Part shown: positions 25,965 through 34,797 of the stretch, piece by piece
How positions within the stretch are numbered: the stretch's first letter is position 1
How the letters are laid out: every line of letters begins with the position of its first letter
NCBI RefSeq assembly: GCF_025144335.1
Contig: NZ_CP083539.1
Location: 1,799,501 to 1,863,500 of the forward strand
Source of the DNA: Jannaschia sp. W003
Lineage (GTDB): Bacteria; Pseudomonadota; Alphaproteobacteria; Rhodobacterales; Rhodobacteraceae
Direction of reading: 5' to 3'
DNA length: 64,000 nt
The notes under the pieces: model-generated
Databases searched by the model: none
Told to the model about the DNA's origin: nothing
Seen by the model: only the letters and a program-made list of their open reading frames with translations
Position numbers and translations under genes: made by a program

Positions 25965-25979
25965 TTTCACTGGGTGAAA
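25965..25979. promoter_or_regulatory. Palindrome TTTCAC-TGG-GTGAAA, candidate IclR operator 1
   Basis: A perfect 6-bp dyad around TGG, 11 bp before the iclR start (25991) and 107 bp upstream of the divergent TRAP permease start (25857). The identical 15-mer is found at 30197-30211 upstream of hmgA. Its place suggests autoregulation of the IclR gene and control of the TRAP operon. Confidence 0.7.
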
Positions 25980-25990
25980 GGCCGCAGCAG

Positions 25991-26770
25991 ATGAAGCGCA
26001 ACCGATCGATCGAGCGAGGGCTGCAGGTGCTGGAGGTCGTCCACGCGTCCGGCACCAGCTCGCTGGCGAGCCTCGCGGCGCGGACGGGGCTTCCCAAGCC
26101 GACGCTCCTGCGCATCTGCGCGACGCTGGAGGACCGCCGGTGGCTCGTCCGCAGGAGCGGCGATGGATCCTACCAAATCGGCTCGGCGTTTCCGCGGGCC
26201 GGCGGCATGCCGGACCTCGTCGACCGCCTCGTCGCGGTCGGAAAGGCGGAGATCGTGCGCCTGTCCGAGGAGACGGGCCTCGCCGTCGACCTCGCGGCCG
26301 GGATCGGGGGCGGGCGGACCGAAATCGTCGACACGACGCGCGCGTTCAGGGCCCATGCGGTCCATCCCGACGCCGTCGGCTATCGCCCGTCCCCGGTGCT
26401 GTCTGCCCTGGGGGCGGCCTTCCTCGCGGGGCTCTCCGGCGAAGCGCGGGCCGAGGCGCTGGGGGAGCTGACCCAGCGACTGCCGCGCGAGGACAGGGCC
26501 GCGCTGCGTCGGCTGCCGCAGCTGCTGCGGGAGATCGCCGCCCGGGGATACGCCGCGCGTGCGGAAGGTCACTGGGGCCGGGCCGTGGACTACGGCGAGC
26601 TTCCGGCCGCCATCGCGGTTCCGGTGTCGGCCGGTGCCGAGTGCATCGGCGCGCTCAACCTCGTCTGGAACGCGCGGGACCGATCCGTCGAGAGCGTCGC
26701 GCGCGACCACCTGCCGCGCCTGCGCGCGGCGGCGGTGGTCATCGGGCGGGCCTACGCGGGGCCGGACTGA
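25991..26770 (+). CDS. IclR-family transcriptional regulator
   Basis: 259 aa. It has an N-terminal winged helix (KRNRSIERGLQVLEVVHASG, SLAARTGLPKPTLLRICATL, RRWLVRRSGDGSYQIG) and an IclR effector-binding domain (ETGLAVDLAAGIGGGRTEIV, RGYAARAEGHWGRAVDYGEL, AIAVPVSAGAECIGALNL). It is divergent from the TRAP/sulfatase/SulP operon and convergent with the homogentisate operon. A shared palindrome in front of this gene and in front of hmgA makes it the likely regulator of both. IclR regulators of homogentisate genes (HmgR) are known and respond to homogentisate, so that is the best guess for the ligand. Confidence 0.85.
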   Translation: MKRNRSIERGLQVLEVVHASGTSSLASLAARTGLPKPTLLRICATLEDRRWLVRRSGDGSYQIGSAFPRAGGMPDLVDRLVAVGKAEIVRLSEETGLAVDLAAGIGGGRTEIVDTTRAFRAHAVHPDAVGYRPSPVLSALGAAFLAGLSGEARAEALGELTQRLPREDRAALRRLPQLLREIAARGYAARAEGHWGRAVDYGELPAAIAVPVSAGAECIGALNLVWNARDRSVESVARDHLPRLRAAAVVIGRAYAGPD

Positions 26771-26796
26771 TCCGGGGGGGGCGTCCCGCCCGGACG

Positions 26797-28041
26797 TTAC
26801 GCGCCGGCGTCCCGGGCCGGCAGTAACGTCCCGGTGCACGGGCCGAAGCCGATGCGGTAGCCGTCCCCCTGCGCGTGGCCGTGCAGCCCGAGCGTGTCCC
26901 CGTCCTCGACGAAGGTGCGCGTCTCGCCCCCTTCGAGGGTGATCGCTTCCTTGCCACCCCAGGTCATCTCCAGCAGCGAGCCGAACATGCCCTTCTCGGG
27001 CCCCGAGATCGTTCCCGATCCCAGAAGGTCCCCGGTCCGCATGGCGCAGCCGGACGAGGCGTGATGGGCGAGCTGCTGGGGCGCGGAATAGTATAGGGTG
27101 TCGTAGTTCGTGCGGCAGATCTCCGTGGCGGGGCCGCCTTCCGGGGCGATGCTCACCGCGAGGTCGATGTCGTAGAGCATGGGGCCAGTGTCGCGGATGT
27201 AGGGCAGCAGCTCCCGCTCGCGCGGCGGGGTCGGGCGGCGGAACGGCTCGAGCGCGGCCTTGGTGACGACCCAGGCGCCGATCGTGGTGGCGAAGGCCTT
27301 CGCCTGGAACGGCCCCAGCGGCTGGTACTCCCAGGCCTGGATGTCGCGCGCCGACCAGTCGTTCAGCAGCACGTAGCCGAAGATCATGTCGTCCGCCTCG
27401 TCCACGGTGACGGGCCGCCCCATCTCCGACGGGGTGCCCACCACCGCGCCCATCTCCAGCTCGATGTCGAGGCGCCGGCAGGGGCCGAAGCTCGGGCGGT
27501 CGGCATCGGGCGCCTTCGTCTGGCCCCTGGGCCGGTGGAACGCGGTGCCGGAGACGACCACCGTCGAGGCGCGGCCGTTGTAGCCGATGGGAATGTGCAG
27601 CCAGTTGGGTGGCAGGGCGTTCGCGGGATCGCGGAACAGCGAGCCCACGTTGAACGCGTGCTGCCGGCCCGCGTAGAAGTCGGTGTATTCGGCCACCCGG
27701 AACGGCAGGTGCATCGTGGCCGCGTCCATGGCGTGCAGCGCCGCGCGCACGGCGCCGGTCTCGTTCCCCTCGCGCAGGAGGTCGGTCAGCGCGTCGCGCA
27801 CCTCGCCCCAGACCGCCTTGCCCTTGGCCATGAAGGTGTTGAGCGCCGGCTCGTCGAAGCCGTGGTCGGGCAGGAGGCCCGCCGACTGCAGCGCCGCGAG
27901 GTCCAGCACGCGGTCCCCGATGGCGACCGCGCAGCGCGGCGCATCGCCGTTCGAGAAGACCCCGAAGGGCAGGTTGTTGAGCGGGAAGGCACCGTCGGGA
28001 TCGTTGGCCGTCTCGACCCAGGATCGAACAAGGGCAGTCAT
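26797..28041 (-). CDS. fahA: Fumarylacetoacetase
   Basis: 414 aa from ATG 28041, with AAGGA upstream. Family blocks are present: an N-terminal SH3-like part (FPLNNLPFGVFSNGDAPRCA), the catalytic FAH fold with FYAGRQHAFNVG, RRLDIELEMGAVVG (metal-binding acidic residues), LLNDWSARDIQAWEYQPLGP and LGSGTISGP. It splits 4-fumarylacetoacetate into fumarate and acetoacetate, the last step of tyrosine/phenylalanine (homogentisate) breakdown, in the cytoplasm. It is the third gene of hmgA-maiA-fahA, 11 bp after maiA. It lies convergent to iclR with a 26-bp gap. Confidence 0.95.
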   Translation of the reverse strand: MTALVRSWVETANDPDGAFPLNNLPFGVFSNGDAPRCAVAIGDRVLDLAALQSAGLLPDHGFDEPALNTFMAKGKAVWGEVRDALTDLLREGNETGAVRAALHAMDAATMHLPFRVAEYTDFYAGRQHAFNVGSLFRDPANALPPNWLHIPIGYNGRASTVVVSGTAFHRPRGQTKAPDADRPSFGPCRRLDIELEMGAVVGTPSEMGRPVTVDEADDMIFGYVLLNDWSARDIQAWEYQPLGPFQAKAFATTIGAWVVTKAALEPFRRPTPPRERELLPYIRDTGPMLYDIDLAVSIAPEGGPATEICRTNYDTLYYSAPQQLAHHASSGCAMRTGDLLGSGTISGPEKGMFGSLLEMTWGGKEAITLEGGETRTFVEDGDTLGLHGHAQGDGYRIGFGPCTGTLLPARDAGA

Positions 28042-28052
28042 GGGGTCATCCT

Positions 28053-28694
28053 TCAGCAGATGGCGTCGGGTTGGGCCTCGGGGCGGGCGGCCTCGAAGGC
28101 GGGCAGGCGCAGCGCCGCCGCCTCGATCCGCACGAGGCGCGGGAAGGCGGCGAGGTCGACGCCCCAGCGATGGGCGTTGTAGAGTTGCGCGACGAGGCAC
28201 AGGTCAGCGAGGTCGGGTGCATCGCCGAAGCTGAACGCGCCGTCGTGGGCGGGGAGCAGGGCGTCGTAGACTCGGAAGCCCTCGGCCATCCAGTGCCGCA
28301 TCCAGGCGAGGGCCGCGTCGGCGTCGAGCCCGTGCTCGGACCGGAGCCGCGAGACCACCCGGAGGTTGTTCACCGGATGCACGTCGAGCGCGATCACCTG
28401 CGCTGCGGCGCGCACCCGGGCGCGCATCAGCGGATTCTCGGGCAGGAGCGGCGGCGCGGGGTGCGTCTCCTCGAGCCAGTCGAGGATCGCCAGCGACTGC
28501 GTGAGAACCGTGCCGTCCCCCAGCACGAGAGCCGGCACGCCCGCGGAGGGGTTGATGTCCAGATAGTCGGGGCTGTGCTGCGCGCCCGCCACGAGGTCGA
28601 CCGGCCGGGTGCGGTAGGCAATCCCCTTGAGTTCGAGCGCCGCGCGCACCCGGTAGGAGGTGGTCGAGCGCCAGTAGGCGTGGAGGGTCAGCAC
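28053..28694 (-). CDS. maiA: Maleylacetoacetate isomerase (zeta-class GST)
   Basis: 213 aa. The N-terminal thioredoxin-like domain has YWRSTTSYRVRAALELKGI, the zeta-class glutathione-binding segment, with VPALVLGDGTVLTQSLAI (cis-proline and glutathione-binding region). The C-terminal helical domain has DADAALAWMRHWMAEGF and FGDAPDLADLCLVAQLYNA (zeta-class signature). It isomerises maleylacetoacetate to fumarylacetoacetate using glutathione, between HmgA and FahA in the pathway. It is the middle gene of the operon. Confidence 0.93.
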   Translation of the reverse strand: MLTLHAYWRSTTSYRVRAALELKGIAYRTRPVDLVAGAQHSPDYLDINPSAGVPALVLGDGTVLTQSLAILDWLEETHPAPPLLPENPLMRARVRAAAQVIALDVHPVNNLRVVSRLRSEHGLDADAALAWMRHWMAEGFRVYDALLPAHDGAFSFGDAPDLADLCLVAQLYNAHRWGVDLAAFPRLVRIEAAALRLPAFEAARPEAQPDAIC

Positions 28695-28752
28695 CGCGAA
28701 CGCGCCTCCCGGCGGAGCGGCGCCCCGCCACGGGGGCAGGGCGCCGGGGGGC

Positions 28753-30102
28753 TCATTTCCGGCCCGGCGTGCCGTCGAACTTCTTCTCCAGCGACGCCCA
28801 GCAGTCGACGTAATCGTCCTGAAGCGGGGCCTCCTCGCCGGCGAACCGCGTGAGCTGCTGCGGGAACCGGGTCTCGAACATGAACGACATCGTCTCGCCC
28901 AGCTTCTCGGGCCCGAGTTCGGCGTTGGACGCCTTCTCGAACGCCTCGCGGTCGGGGCCGTGGGGCAGCATCATGTTGTGCAGCGAGATGCCCCCCGGCA
29001 CGAAGCCGTGGGGCTTGGCGTCGTACTGGCCGTAGATGTTGCCCATCAGCTCGGACATGATGTTCTTGTGGTACCAGGGCGGGCGGAACGTGTCCTCCAT
29101 CACCATCCAGCGCTCGCGGAACAGCACGAAGTCGATGTTCGCCGTGCCGGCCTGCCCCGAAGGCGCCGTCAGCACCGTGAAGATCGACGGGTCGGGATGG
29201 TCGAACAGGATCGCGCCCACGGGGCAGTAGGTGCGCAGGTCGTACTTGAGGGGCGCGTAGTTGCCGTGCCACGCCACGACGTCGAGCGGGCTCTGGCCGA
29301 TCTCGGTGCGGTGGAACTGCCCGCACCACTTCACGGTCACGGTCGAGGGGATTTCGCGGTCCTCGAAGGCGGCGACGGGCGCCTTGAAGTCGCGGGGGTT
29401 GGCCATGCAGTTGGCGCCGATGGGACCGCGGCCGGGCAGCTCGAACTTCTGGCCGTAGTTCTCGCACACGAAGCCGCGGCACGGTCCTTCCAGCACCTCG
29501 ACCCGGTAGACCAGGCCGCGGGGCAGGATCGCGATCTCCTTGGGCTCGAGGTCGATCACACCCAGCTCCGTGGCGAAGCGCAGGCGGCCCTCCTGGGGCA
29601 CGACCAGCATCTCGCTGTCGGCGGAGAAGAAGTAGTCGTCGACCATCGACTCGGTCACGAGATAGACGTGGCTGGCCATGCCCACCTGCGTGTGCACGTC
29701 GCCGGCGGTGGTCATCGTGCGCATCCCCGTCAGCCAGGTCAGCGCCTCGCCGGAATGGGGGATCGGGTCCCAGCGGTACTGACCGAGGCTGGTGACGTCG
29801 GCGTGGATGTCGGGGGCCGAACGGAAGCGGGGCAGGTCGATCCTCGCATAGCGGCGCGAGTGCTTGACCGACGGGCGGATGCGGTAGCACCAGGTCCGCT
29901 CGGGCCGGACGTCGGTGAAGGCCGTGCCCGACAGCTGCTCGCCGTAAAGGCCGTAGTTCACCTTCTGCGGCGAGTTCATGCCCACGGGAAGCGCGCCGGG
30001 CAGGGCCTCGGTCTCGAAGTCGTTGCCGAAGCCGGGCATGTAACCCGGCGTCGTCGACGTGCCCGGAGCTTGAACGAGTCGTGTCTCGCCCTGAACGTTC
30101 AT
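28753..30102 (-). CDS. hmgA: Homogentisate 1,2-dioxygenase
   Basis: 449 aa, with an excellent SD (AGGAGG 6 nt before ATG 30102). Family-specific stretches include [73 protein letters not shown] and [19 protein letters not shown], the last two carrying iron-ligand His/Glu residues. It opens the ring of homogentisate to maleylacetoacetate with O2. It is the first gene of hmgA-maiA-fahA. A palindrome identical to that near iclR lies 95 bp upstream, so IclR control is likely. No hpd or other upstream pathway gene is in this window. Confidence 0.96.
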   Translation of the reverse strand: MNVQGETRLVQAPGTSTTPGYMPGFGNDFETEALPGALPVGMNSPQKVNYGLYGEQLSGTAFTDVRPERTWCYRIRPSVKHSRRYARIDLPRFRSAPDIHADVTSLGQYRWDPIPHSGEALTWLTGMRTMTTAGDVHTQVGMASHVYLVTESMVDDYFFSADSEMLVVPQEGRLRFATELGVIDLEPKEIAILPRGLVYRVEVLEGPCRGFVCENYGQKFELPGRGPIGANCMANPRDFKAPVAAFEDREIPSTVTVKWCGQFHRTEIGQSPLDVVAWHGNYAPLKYDLRTYCPVGAILFDHPDPSIFTVLTAPSGQAGTANIDFVLFRERWMVMEDTFRPPWYHKNIMSELMGNIYGQYDAKPHGFVPGGISLHNMMLPHGPDREAFEKASNAELGPEKLGETMSFMFETRFPQQLTRFAGEEAPLQDDYVDCWASLEKKFDGTPGRK

Positions 30103-30196
30103 GTCGTACCTCCTGGTTCGCGGCGATGTCCTGCGCCAGCATACCCGATGACGGGGCGATGGTTAGGCCGCGCGAGAGCCGCCGGTCGAGACCGTG

Positions 30197-30211
30197 TTTC
30201 ACTGGGTGAAA
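30197..30211. promoter_or_regulatory. Palindrome TTTCAC-TGG-GTGAAA, candidate IclR operator 2
   Basis: Identical over all 15 bp to the palindrome at 25965-25979 and located 95 bp upstream of hmgA, nearly the same distance as the first copy from the TRAP gene. Two exact copies about 4.2 kb apart in the two control regions argue for one shared regulator. Confidence 0.7.
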
Positions 30212-30649
30212 TCACGCGCAGGCGCGAGGCGGGACCAACGCGCTGGAGAAGCCATTGGCGGAGTTCGTCAAGTTTCTGCGCATTGCCTGTTACGTCGCGG
30301 CCCGGGACGCGGAGCTCGCCGACGACCTTTTGCCCGTGTGCCTTGCTCGGGGACCATCCCGTATGTGGCCCGCGTGCGGGTCTATCCCGCCCGCGAGCGC
30401 TACGGTCTGCTCTGGGTCTGGATGCGTAAGGCCAGCCGCGCCGGCGGTGGCCAGAAGGCACGGCCTCGGCTGGGCAAACGCCCTCCCACAGCCTTACGAG
30501 GGTATATGAGGGCAAAGCCACGACCGGAGCGTACGCGATCCTGCTGCCGATCGAGCCCCGGCCCCGTGAGGTTCGGCCCAGGCAGAGCGCGGCGACCGGC
30601 CGACTAGCGGGCCGCGAAGCGAAGTGCGCCCCGCGGCCCGGCAGTCCCG
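30212..30649. other. Intergenic stretch upstream of hmgA
   Basis: Beyond the operator no gene, RNA or terminator is recognisable. Open frames here overlap on both strands and have no family motif. Confidence 0.45.
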
Positions 30650-31177
30650 TCAGCCCTGGACGGCGAACGTCCTCAGGGCGGGGTCGACCGCGTCGCACGC
30701 CTCGATGCCGAGGCTCCGCGACATGAACGGACCGGCGGAGGAGCTCTCCGCAGCGCCGGCGAGGCACAAGGCCTCGTCGCCGCCCGGATGGATCTCTCCG
30801 GTCGCCCCGTCGATCGCGAACTGCTGCGCCGGATCGTCGGAGCATTCCACGAGGCTCAGCACGGTCGCCGCCGCATCCGCGTCGGCGGAGAGGCAGAACC
30901 CGGCGCACTCCCCATGCTCGATCCGGCCGGTCTCTTCGTTCCAGCGGAAGAGCACGTCGCGGACCGTCGGGTCGTCCGCGTCCGGCTTGCAGGAATGGAG
31001 ATGCACGCGCTCGGTCTGCCCGCGGTCCTCGGTGTCGATGCAGTAGCCGAGGCCGTCCGCCTCGTCGAGATTGTCGGCGAGGTAGATGATGGGCCCCGTG
31101 TTCCGGAGCTGCGGCGCGTTGGCGAGCGCCGCGCCGGGGACGAGGGCCAGGACGGCGAGGAGGGGGAAACGGGTCAT
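30650..31177 (-). CDS. Secreted ricin-B-lectin-like protein
   Basis: 175 aa. A signal peptide (MTRFPLLAVLALVPGAALAN) predicts export. The mature part has paired cysteines and repeated beta-trefoil-type segments (LGYCIDTEDRG, RVHLHSCKPD, DVLFRWNEETGRIEHGECAG, FCLSA, LVECSDDPAQQFAIDGATGE, ALCLAGA) like ricin-B lectin (QxW-type) domains that bind carbohydrate. It is the last gene of a three-gene set of secreted proteins and starts 11 bp after its predecessor. The role is unknown; surface glycan binding is the natural guess. Confidence 0.65.
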   Translation of the reverse strand: MTRFPLLAVLALVPGAALANAPQLRNTGPIIYLADNLDEADGLGYCIDTEDRGQTERVHLHSCKPDADDPTVRDVLFRWNEETGRIEHGECAGFCLSADADAAATVLSLVECSDDPAQQFAIDGATGEIHPGGDEALCLAGAAESSSAGPFMSRSLGIEACDAVDPALRTFAVQG

Positions 31178-31188
31178 GAGATTGTCTT

Positions 31189-32133
31189 TCAGTCGAGGGT
31201 GCGGCGCAGCAGCACGAGGTTGTCGAGCACGAGGTTGGACGACCAGATGAACCGGGCGTCCGCGCCGTCGCGGTCGAAGAGGTCGGGGAAGTCTGTGAAG
31301 GCGGGCTTTCCGTCCACGCCCACCGTGTCGTCGCTGTAGACGCTAGCCCGGGGCCAGTCGCCGTCGTCGAAGCCGGGCTCGGTCCAGCCTTCGGGCAGCG
31401 GCCAGTGGGCGGCCATGAGGCCGGTGCCGTCGTCGCTGCGGGGGATCTCGCAGGCCGCGCTGTCCCGCACGGGGCCGGAGAGGTTGAGGCAGGCGGGATC
31501 GGTGAGGGGCGCGACGTAGTAGGTCTGCGCCCGCCAGTCGCCGTTGGTCAGCAGGACCGGGGCGCCGTCCGCGTTGGTGACCATCATCGCGAGGCCGCCG
31601 TCGCCGGGGCTGTAGGCGGCGCCGCGCCCGGCCTCGGACCCGAGGCCGAGGTTCTCCTCCCAGTCGACCATCATGAAGGCGAAGGTCACGGGTCGCCGGG
31701 CGGTGAAGCGCACGACCGAGGCGTTGAAGGGGGTGAACGGCACCGCGTCGACCCCGAGCAGCGTGCCGTTGGCGTGCAACTCGAAGTCGTCGTCGCCGAA
31801 GAGGTAGGCGACGAACGCCTCGTCGCCACCCGCGTCGATCACGGGGATGGCGGCGAGGTCCACAGCCCTTGCGTCCGCCGGCGTGACCCCCGCGCATTCG
31901 TTGTAGAGGTCGGGCGCCGCGGGGGCCGAGCCGAAGGCGGTCTCGGCCGGCACGGTCCATTCGGTCCCGTCTCGGGCCGTGATGCGGCCCACGTCGGTGG
32001 GGCGCCCTCCGTCGCAAGTGTAGAGGTCCTGGACGACGGTTTCGGCGGATCCGACCGTGATGCTCGGCTCCTGCGCCTGGACGGCCCCGGTGCAGAGACC
32101 AAGGCAGACGGCGATGCGGACGGCCTCACTCAT
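31189..32133 (-). CDS. Secreted protein of unknown function in the YHYH operon
   Basis: 314 aa with a signal peptide (IAVCLGLCTGAVQA). The body is beta-rich and acidic, with conserved-looking WP/GW segments (FMMVDWEENLGLGSEAGRG, HWPLPEGWTEPGFDDGDWPR) and ends FIWSSNLVLDNLVLLRRTLD, consistent with a galactose-binding-like jelly roll. Its start overlaps the end of the YHYH gene by 8 bp, so they are translationally coupled. No enzyme motif is visible. Together with the YHYH and lectin-like neighbours it suggests an extracytoplasmic complex. Confidence 0.65.
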   Translation of the reverse strand: MSEAVRIAVCLGLCTGAVQAQEPSITVGSAETVVQDLYTCDGGRPTDVGRITARDGTEWTVPAETAFGSAPAAPDLYNECAGVTPADARAVDLAAIPVIDAGGDEAFVAYLFGDDDFELHANGTLLGVDAVPFTPFNASVVRFTARRPVTFAFMMVDWEENLGLGSEAGRGAAYSPGDGGLAMMVTNADGAPVLLTNGDWRAQTYYVAPLTDPACLNLSGPVRDSAACEIPRSDDGTGLMAAHWPLPEGWTEPGFDDGDWPRASVYSDDTVGVDGKPAFTDFPDLFDRDGADARFIWSSNLVLDNLVLLRRTLD

Positions 32134-33148
32134 CGCGCGGCCCCCTGCGGCCATGCGCGGCCAAGGCCAGGGTCGCGTCGCAGGTCGTCTCCGTCCCGCC
32201 GTTGGCGCACCCCGCCGCCGCGCTGAGGCAGGGCAGAACGGCGTTCGCCGCCGGGTCGCCTGCGTGGTAGTGGTAGCCCAGCCCCTCGACCGCCTGACCC
32301 CGGCAGGCGTCGAGATCGGACGGCTCGGAGCTACCTGCGTCGAAGCGCGCGTGCAGCATGTGCCCGTCCAGCGCGATGCCCACGATGGGCGCATGGGCCT
32401 CCACGGCTGCCTCCACCTCGGTCGAGCAGCCGGTCAGCGCGTGGTAGTGATACCCCATCCCGAGGTTCACGTGCCCCCCGCAATCGTCGAACGGCGCGAG
32501 CGTGTGGGCGTCGAGGATCGCGTCGCGCGGGGCCGGCCCGTCGATCCGCGCGCCGCTGAAGGCGACCCCGGCGCCGAAGCCGTCCGTGACCGGCGAGGGG
32601 TCGCCCGTCATCACGGGCACGACCGGGACGACGTAGGTCTTGGTCGCGGGGCTCTCCATGTAGTCGCCTTCGCACTGGACGCAGTAGTTGTTGTACTCCT
32701 CCGCCACGTCGGGCCGCGCCGCCGCCCGGCATCCCTCCAGCGTGTCGGTCACGCGGATCTCGCCGGTATCGGGGTCGAAGAGCTGCTAGACGGGATCGTC
32801 GTAGTACGCGTCGAAATTGGCGATGAACGGGCCGTCCACTTCGTAGACCCGGTCGTTCTCGAGCCAGATGCCGCCGGCGTCCGGGCCGTCCTGCGCGACG
32901 TTCGTGGGGCACCAGGGGCCGGTCGCGTGATCCTCGGGCGCGCCCATCACCGTGATCGCGAAGCAGGACGTCTCCGTGCCGTCGCTCAGGGTGCAGTCGA
33001 CGATCGACGGCTCCCCGACGACGGCCCCGGCGGCGAAGTGGGAGACCAGCGTCTCGAGCCGGCTCTGCGGGTCGTTCTCCTGGGCGGACGCCGGGCCGGC
33101 GACGCCGGCGAGGCCGAGGACGGCGGCGGTGGTCCATCTCGTATGCAT
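32126..33148 (-). pseudogene. Secreted YHYH-domain protein interrupted by an in-frame amber codon
   Basis: From ATG 33148 a signal peptide (TTAAVLGLAGVAGPASAQ) is followed by about 100 residues up to NFDAYYDDPV. A TAG at 32788-32786 follows, and the same frame then continues QLFDPDTGEIRVTDTLEGCR through CGGHVNLGMGYHYHALTGCS and EGLGYHYHAGDP, the two YHYH motifs, to 32126. No frameshift is needed: 340 sense codons are split by one stop. The first 120 residues alone lack the YHYH part. It is a recent nonsense mutation, a readthrough case or a sequence error. The downstream genes remain open. Confidence 0.72.
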
Positions 33149-33241
33149 CGTGCAAACCTCTCAGCTAGGCCGGGCATCGACCGATCCGCGTCGCGTTCTA
33201 CCTTGGATCAAAGCCAATCACCGACGGAGGGTTCCACGTAA

Positions 33242-33754
33242 ATGCCCCCGGCCCGATTCCACTCGTTTCTCCACAGCGCCGATCTGCTCGATCGGCGTCT
33301 GGCGACAATGCTCTCGCAGATGGGAATCAAGCCGCGGCAGGCGCGTATCCTTGATGCCTTGGACCGCATGGGCGAGGTCTCGCAGAAGGCGCTGATCGAG
33401 AGCTTCGACGTCACCTCCGGCTCGATGAGCACGATGATCGACCGGATGGAGGCCGCGGGCCTCGTGCGGCGGCGCCGCAGCGCCCGGGACGGGCGCGTGG
33501 ACCTGATTTCCGTGACGCCCCACGGGGCCCGGCTGCTGGAGGAGGTGCGTGTGGTCTGGCGCGAGATGGACGACCTGATCGAGGCGAAGCTCGGGCCGGA
33601 GAAGGCGGCCGTGCTGACGGAGCTCACGCGCGAGCTGAAGTTCGCCCTCGGCGCGAAGGTCCCGCCCAGCCCGGGCGGAGTCGCGGCGGCCCGCGAGGCG
33701 ACGGCGGCCGAGCTGGCGCGCGCGGACGAGAAGGAGACGCGGGATGAAGGCTAG
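33242..33754 (+). CDS. MarR-family transcriptional regulator
   Basis: 170 aa. The winged helix is typical: KPRQARILDALDRMGEVSQK, SFDVTSGSMSTMIDRMEAAG (recognition helix) and LVRRRRSARDGRVDLISVTP (wing). A C-terminal extension is rich in Ala/Glu. It is divergent from the secreted-protein operon (93 bp gap) and upstream of a membrane-protein pair, either of which it may control. The ligand is unknown. Confidence 0.85.
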   Translation: MPPARFHSFLHSADLLDRRLATMLSQMGIKPRQARILDALDRMGEVSQKALIESFDVTSGSMSTMIDRMEAAGLVRRRRSARDGRVDLISVTPHGARLLEEVRVVWREMDDLIEAKLGPEKAAVLTELTRELKFALGAKVPPSPGGVAAAREATAAELARADEKETRDEG

Positions 33755-33841
33755 CGCCGCCCGCCCAATCATCGCGGCCATTGCGCCCGGCCACCTCGCG
33801 GGCGCAGAGCCGCCCCGCTGCGCAGCCTGAGCGGTCTGAGC

Positions 33842-34192
33842 ATGGCCGCCCGCCTCGTCGCCTTCGCCTGCCAGAACTGGGGCCTGCTCTCGGTGCTGCT
33901 GCTGATGCTCGCGGTCGCGCTCTGGTTCGCGGCGCAAGTCGTGCTCGACTTTTTCTACTTCCACGACCCGGCCCATGTGGACGTCGACCTGAAGCCCTGG
34001 ATGACCCCGCGCTTCATCGTGCTGACCTACGACCTGCCGCGCCCCTTCGTGTTCGACACCCTGGGCCTGGACGACAAGTCGGGGAGAGGACAGCGGCTCG
34101 GGCGTGTCGCGCGGGAGATGGGCGTGACCATGGAAGAGGTGACCGCGCAGGTGCGGGACGCGGCCGAGGCCTACCGGAGGGGCGACCGGTGA
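33842..34192 (+). CDS. Small membrane-anchored protein upstream of DedA
   Basis: 116 aa. One strong transmembrane segment (GLLSVLLLMLAVALWFAAQV at about 14-33) is followed by a soluble domain with HDPAHVDVDLKPWMTPRFIV and a helical C-terminus. The stop overlaps the GTG start of the DedA gene, so the two are co-translated and probably work at the membrane together. I do not recognise a named family. Confidence 0.65.
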   Translation: MAARLVAFACQNWGLLSVLLLMLAVALWFAAQVVLDFFYFHDPAHVDVDLKPWMTPRFIVLTYDLPRPFVFDTLGLDDKSGRGQRLGRVAREMGVTMEEVTAQVRDAAEAYRRGDR

Positions 34193-34797
34193 TCGACACG
34201 CTGCTCGGCCTCGTGCCCGACTACGGGCTGTGGCTGCTCTTCGCGGTCGTCGCCCTGGCGGGGGTCGCGGTGCCGCTCCCGGCCTCGATGCTCGTGCTCA
34301 CGGCGGGCAGCTTCGCCGCCGCGGGAGATCTCGGCTTCGCCGCGGTCGTCCTGACCACGCTCGCGGCCTTCGTCCTTGGCGACCAGATTGCCTTTCTCAT
34401 AGCGCGCCGCTTCGGCCGCGCGGCCCTGGCGCGCGTGGCGGGCGGTCCGAGGCTCGGCCCGGTGATCGCGCGCAGCGAGGCGCTCCTCGACCGGCACGGC
34501 GCGGCAGCGGTCTTCCTCCGCCACACGGTCCTCAGTCCGACCTGCCCCTATGTGAGCTACCTCAGCGGGGCGGGCTGGCTGGCGTGGCGACGCTTCACGC
34601 CGGTGGCCGTGATCGGCGCGGCGCTCTGGGCCCTGTCCTACGCCGGGCTGGGCTACGCCTTCGCCTCCCAGCTTGAGCAGGTCGCCACGTTTCTGGGCAA
34701 CGTGCTGGGCTTCGTGCTGGCCGCGGCCGCGGTGGGCGCCCTCGCCCTGGTCCTGCGCGCCCGGTGGCGGGCCCGGGACGCGAGCAATCCCGCCTGA
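34189..34797 (+). CDS. DedA-family membrane protein
   Basis: 202 aa from GTG 34189 (GGAGGGG just upstream; overlaps the previous stop). It shows the DedA/SNARE-associated pattern: membrane helices, an amphipathic re-entrant region VAVPLPASMLVLTAGSFAAA, a GDQIAFLIARRFGRAA segment and FLRHTVLSPTCPYVSYLSGA before the last helices. DedA proteins move or flip phospholipid carriers and support envelope stability. The family's usual FxGRxxP reads LRHTVLSP here, so it belongs to a divergent branch. Regulation by the adjacent MarR gene is possible. Confidence 0.8.
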   Translation: MIDTLLGLVPDYGLWLLFAVVALAGVAVPLPASMLVLTAGSFAAAGDLGFAAVVLTTLAAFVLGDQIAFLIARRFGRAALARVAGGPRLGPVIARSEALLDRHGAAAVFLRHTVLSPTCPYVSYLSGAGWLAWRRFTPVAVIGAALWALSYAGLGYAFASQLEQVATFLGNVLGFVLAAAAVGALALVLRARWRARDASNPA

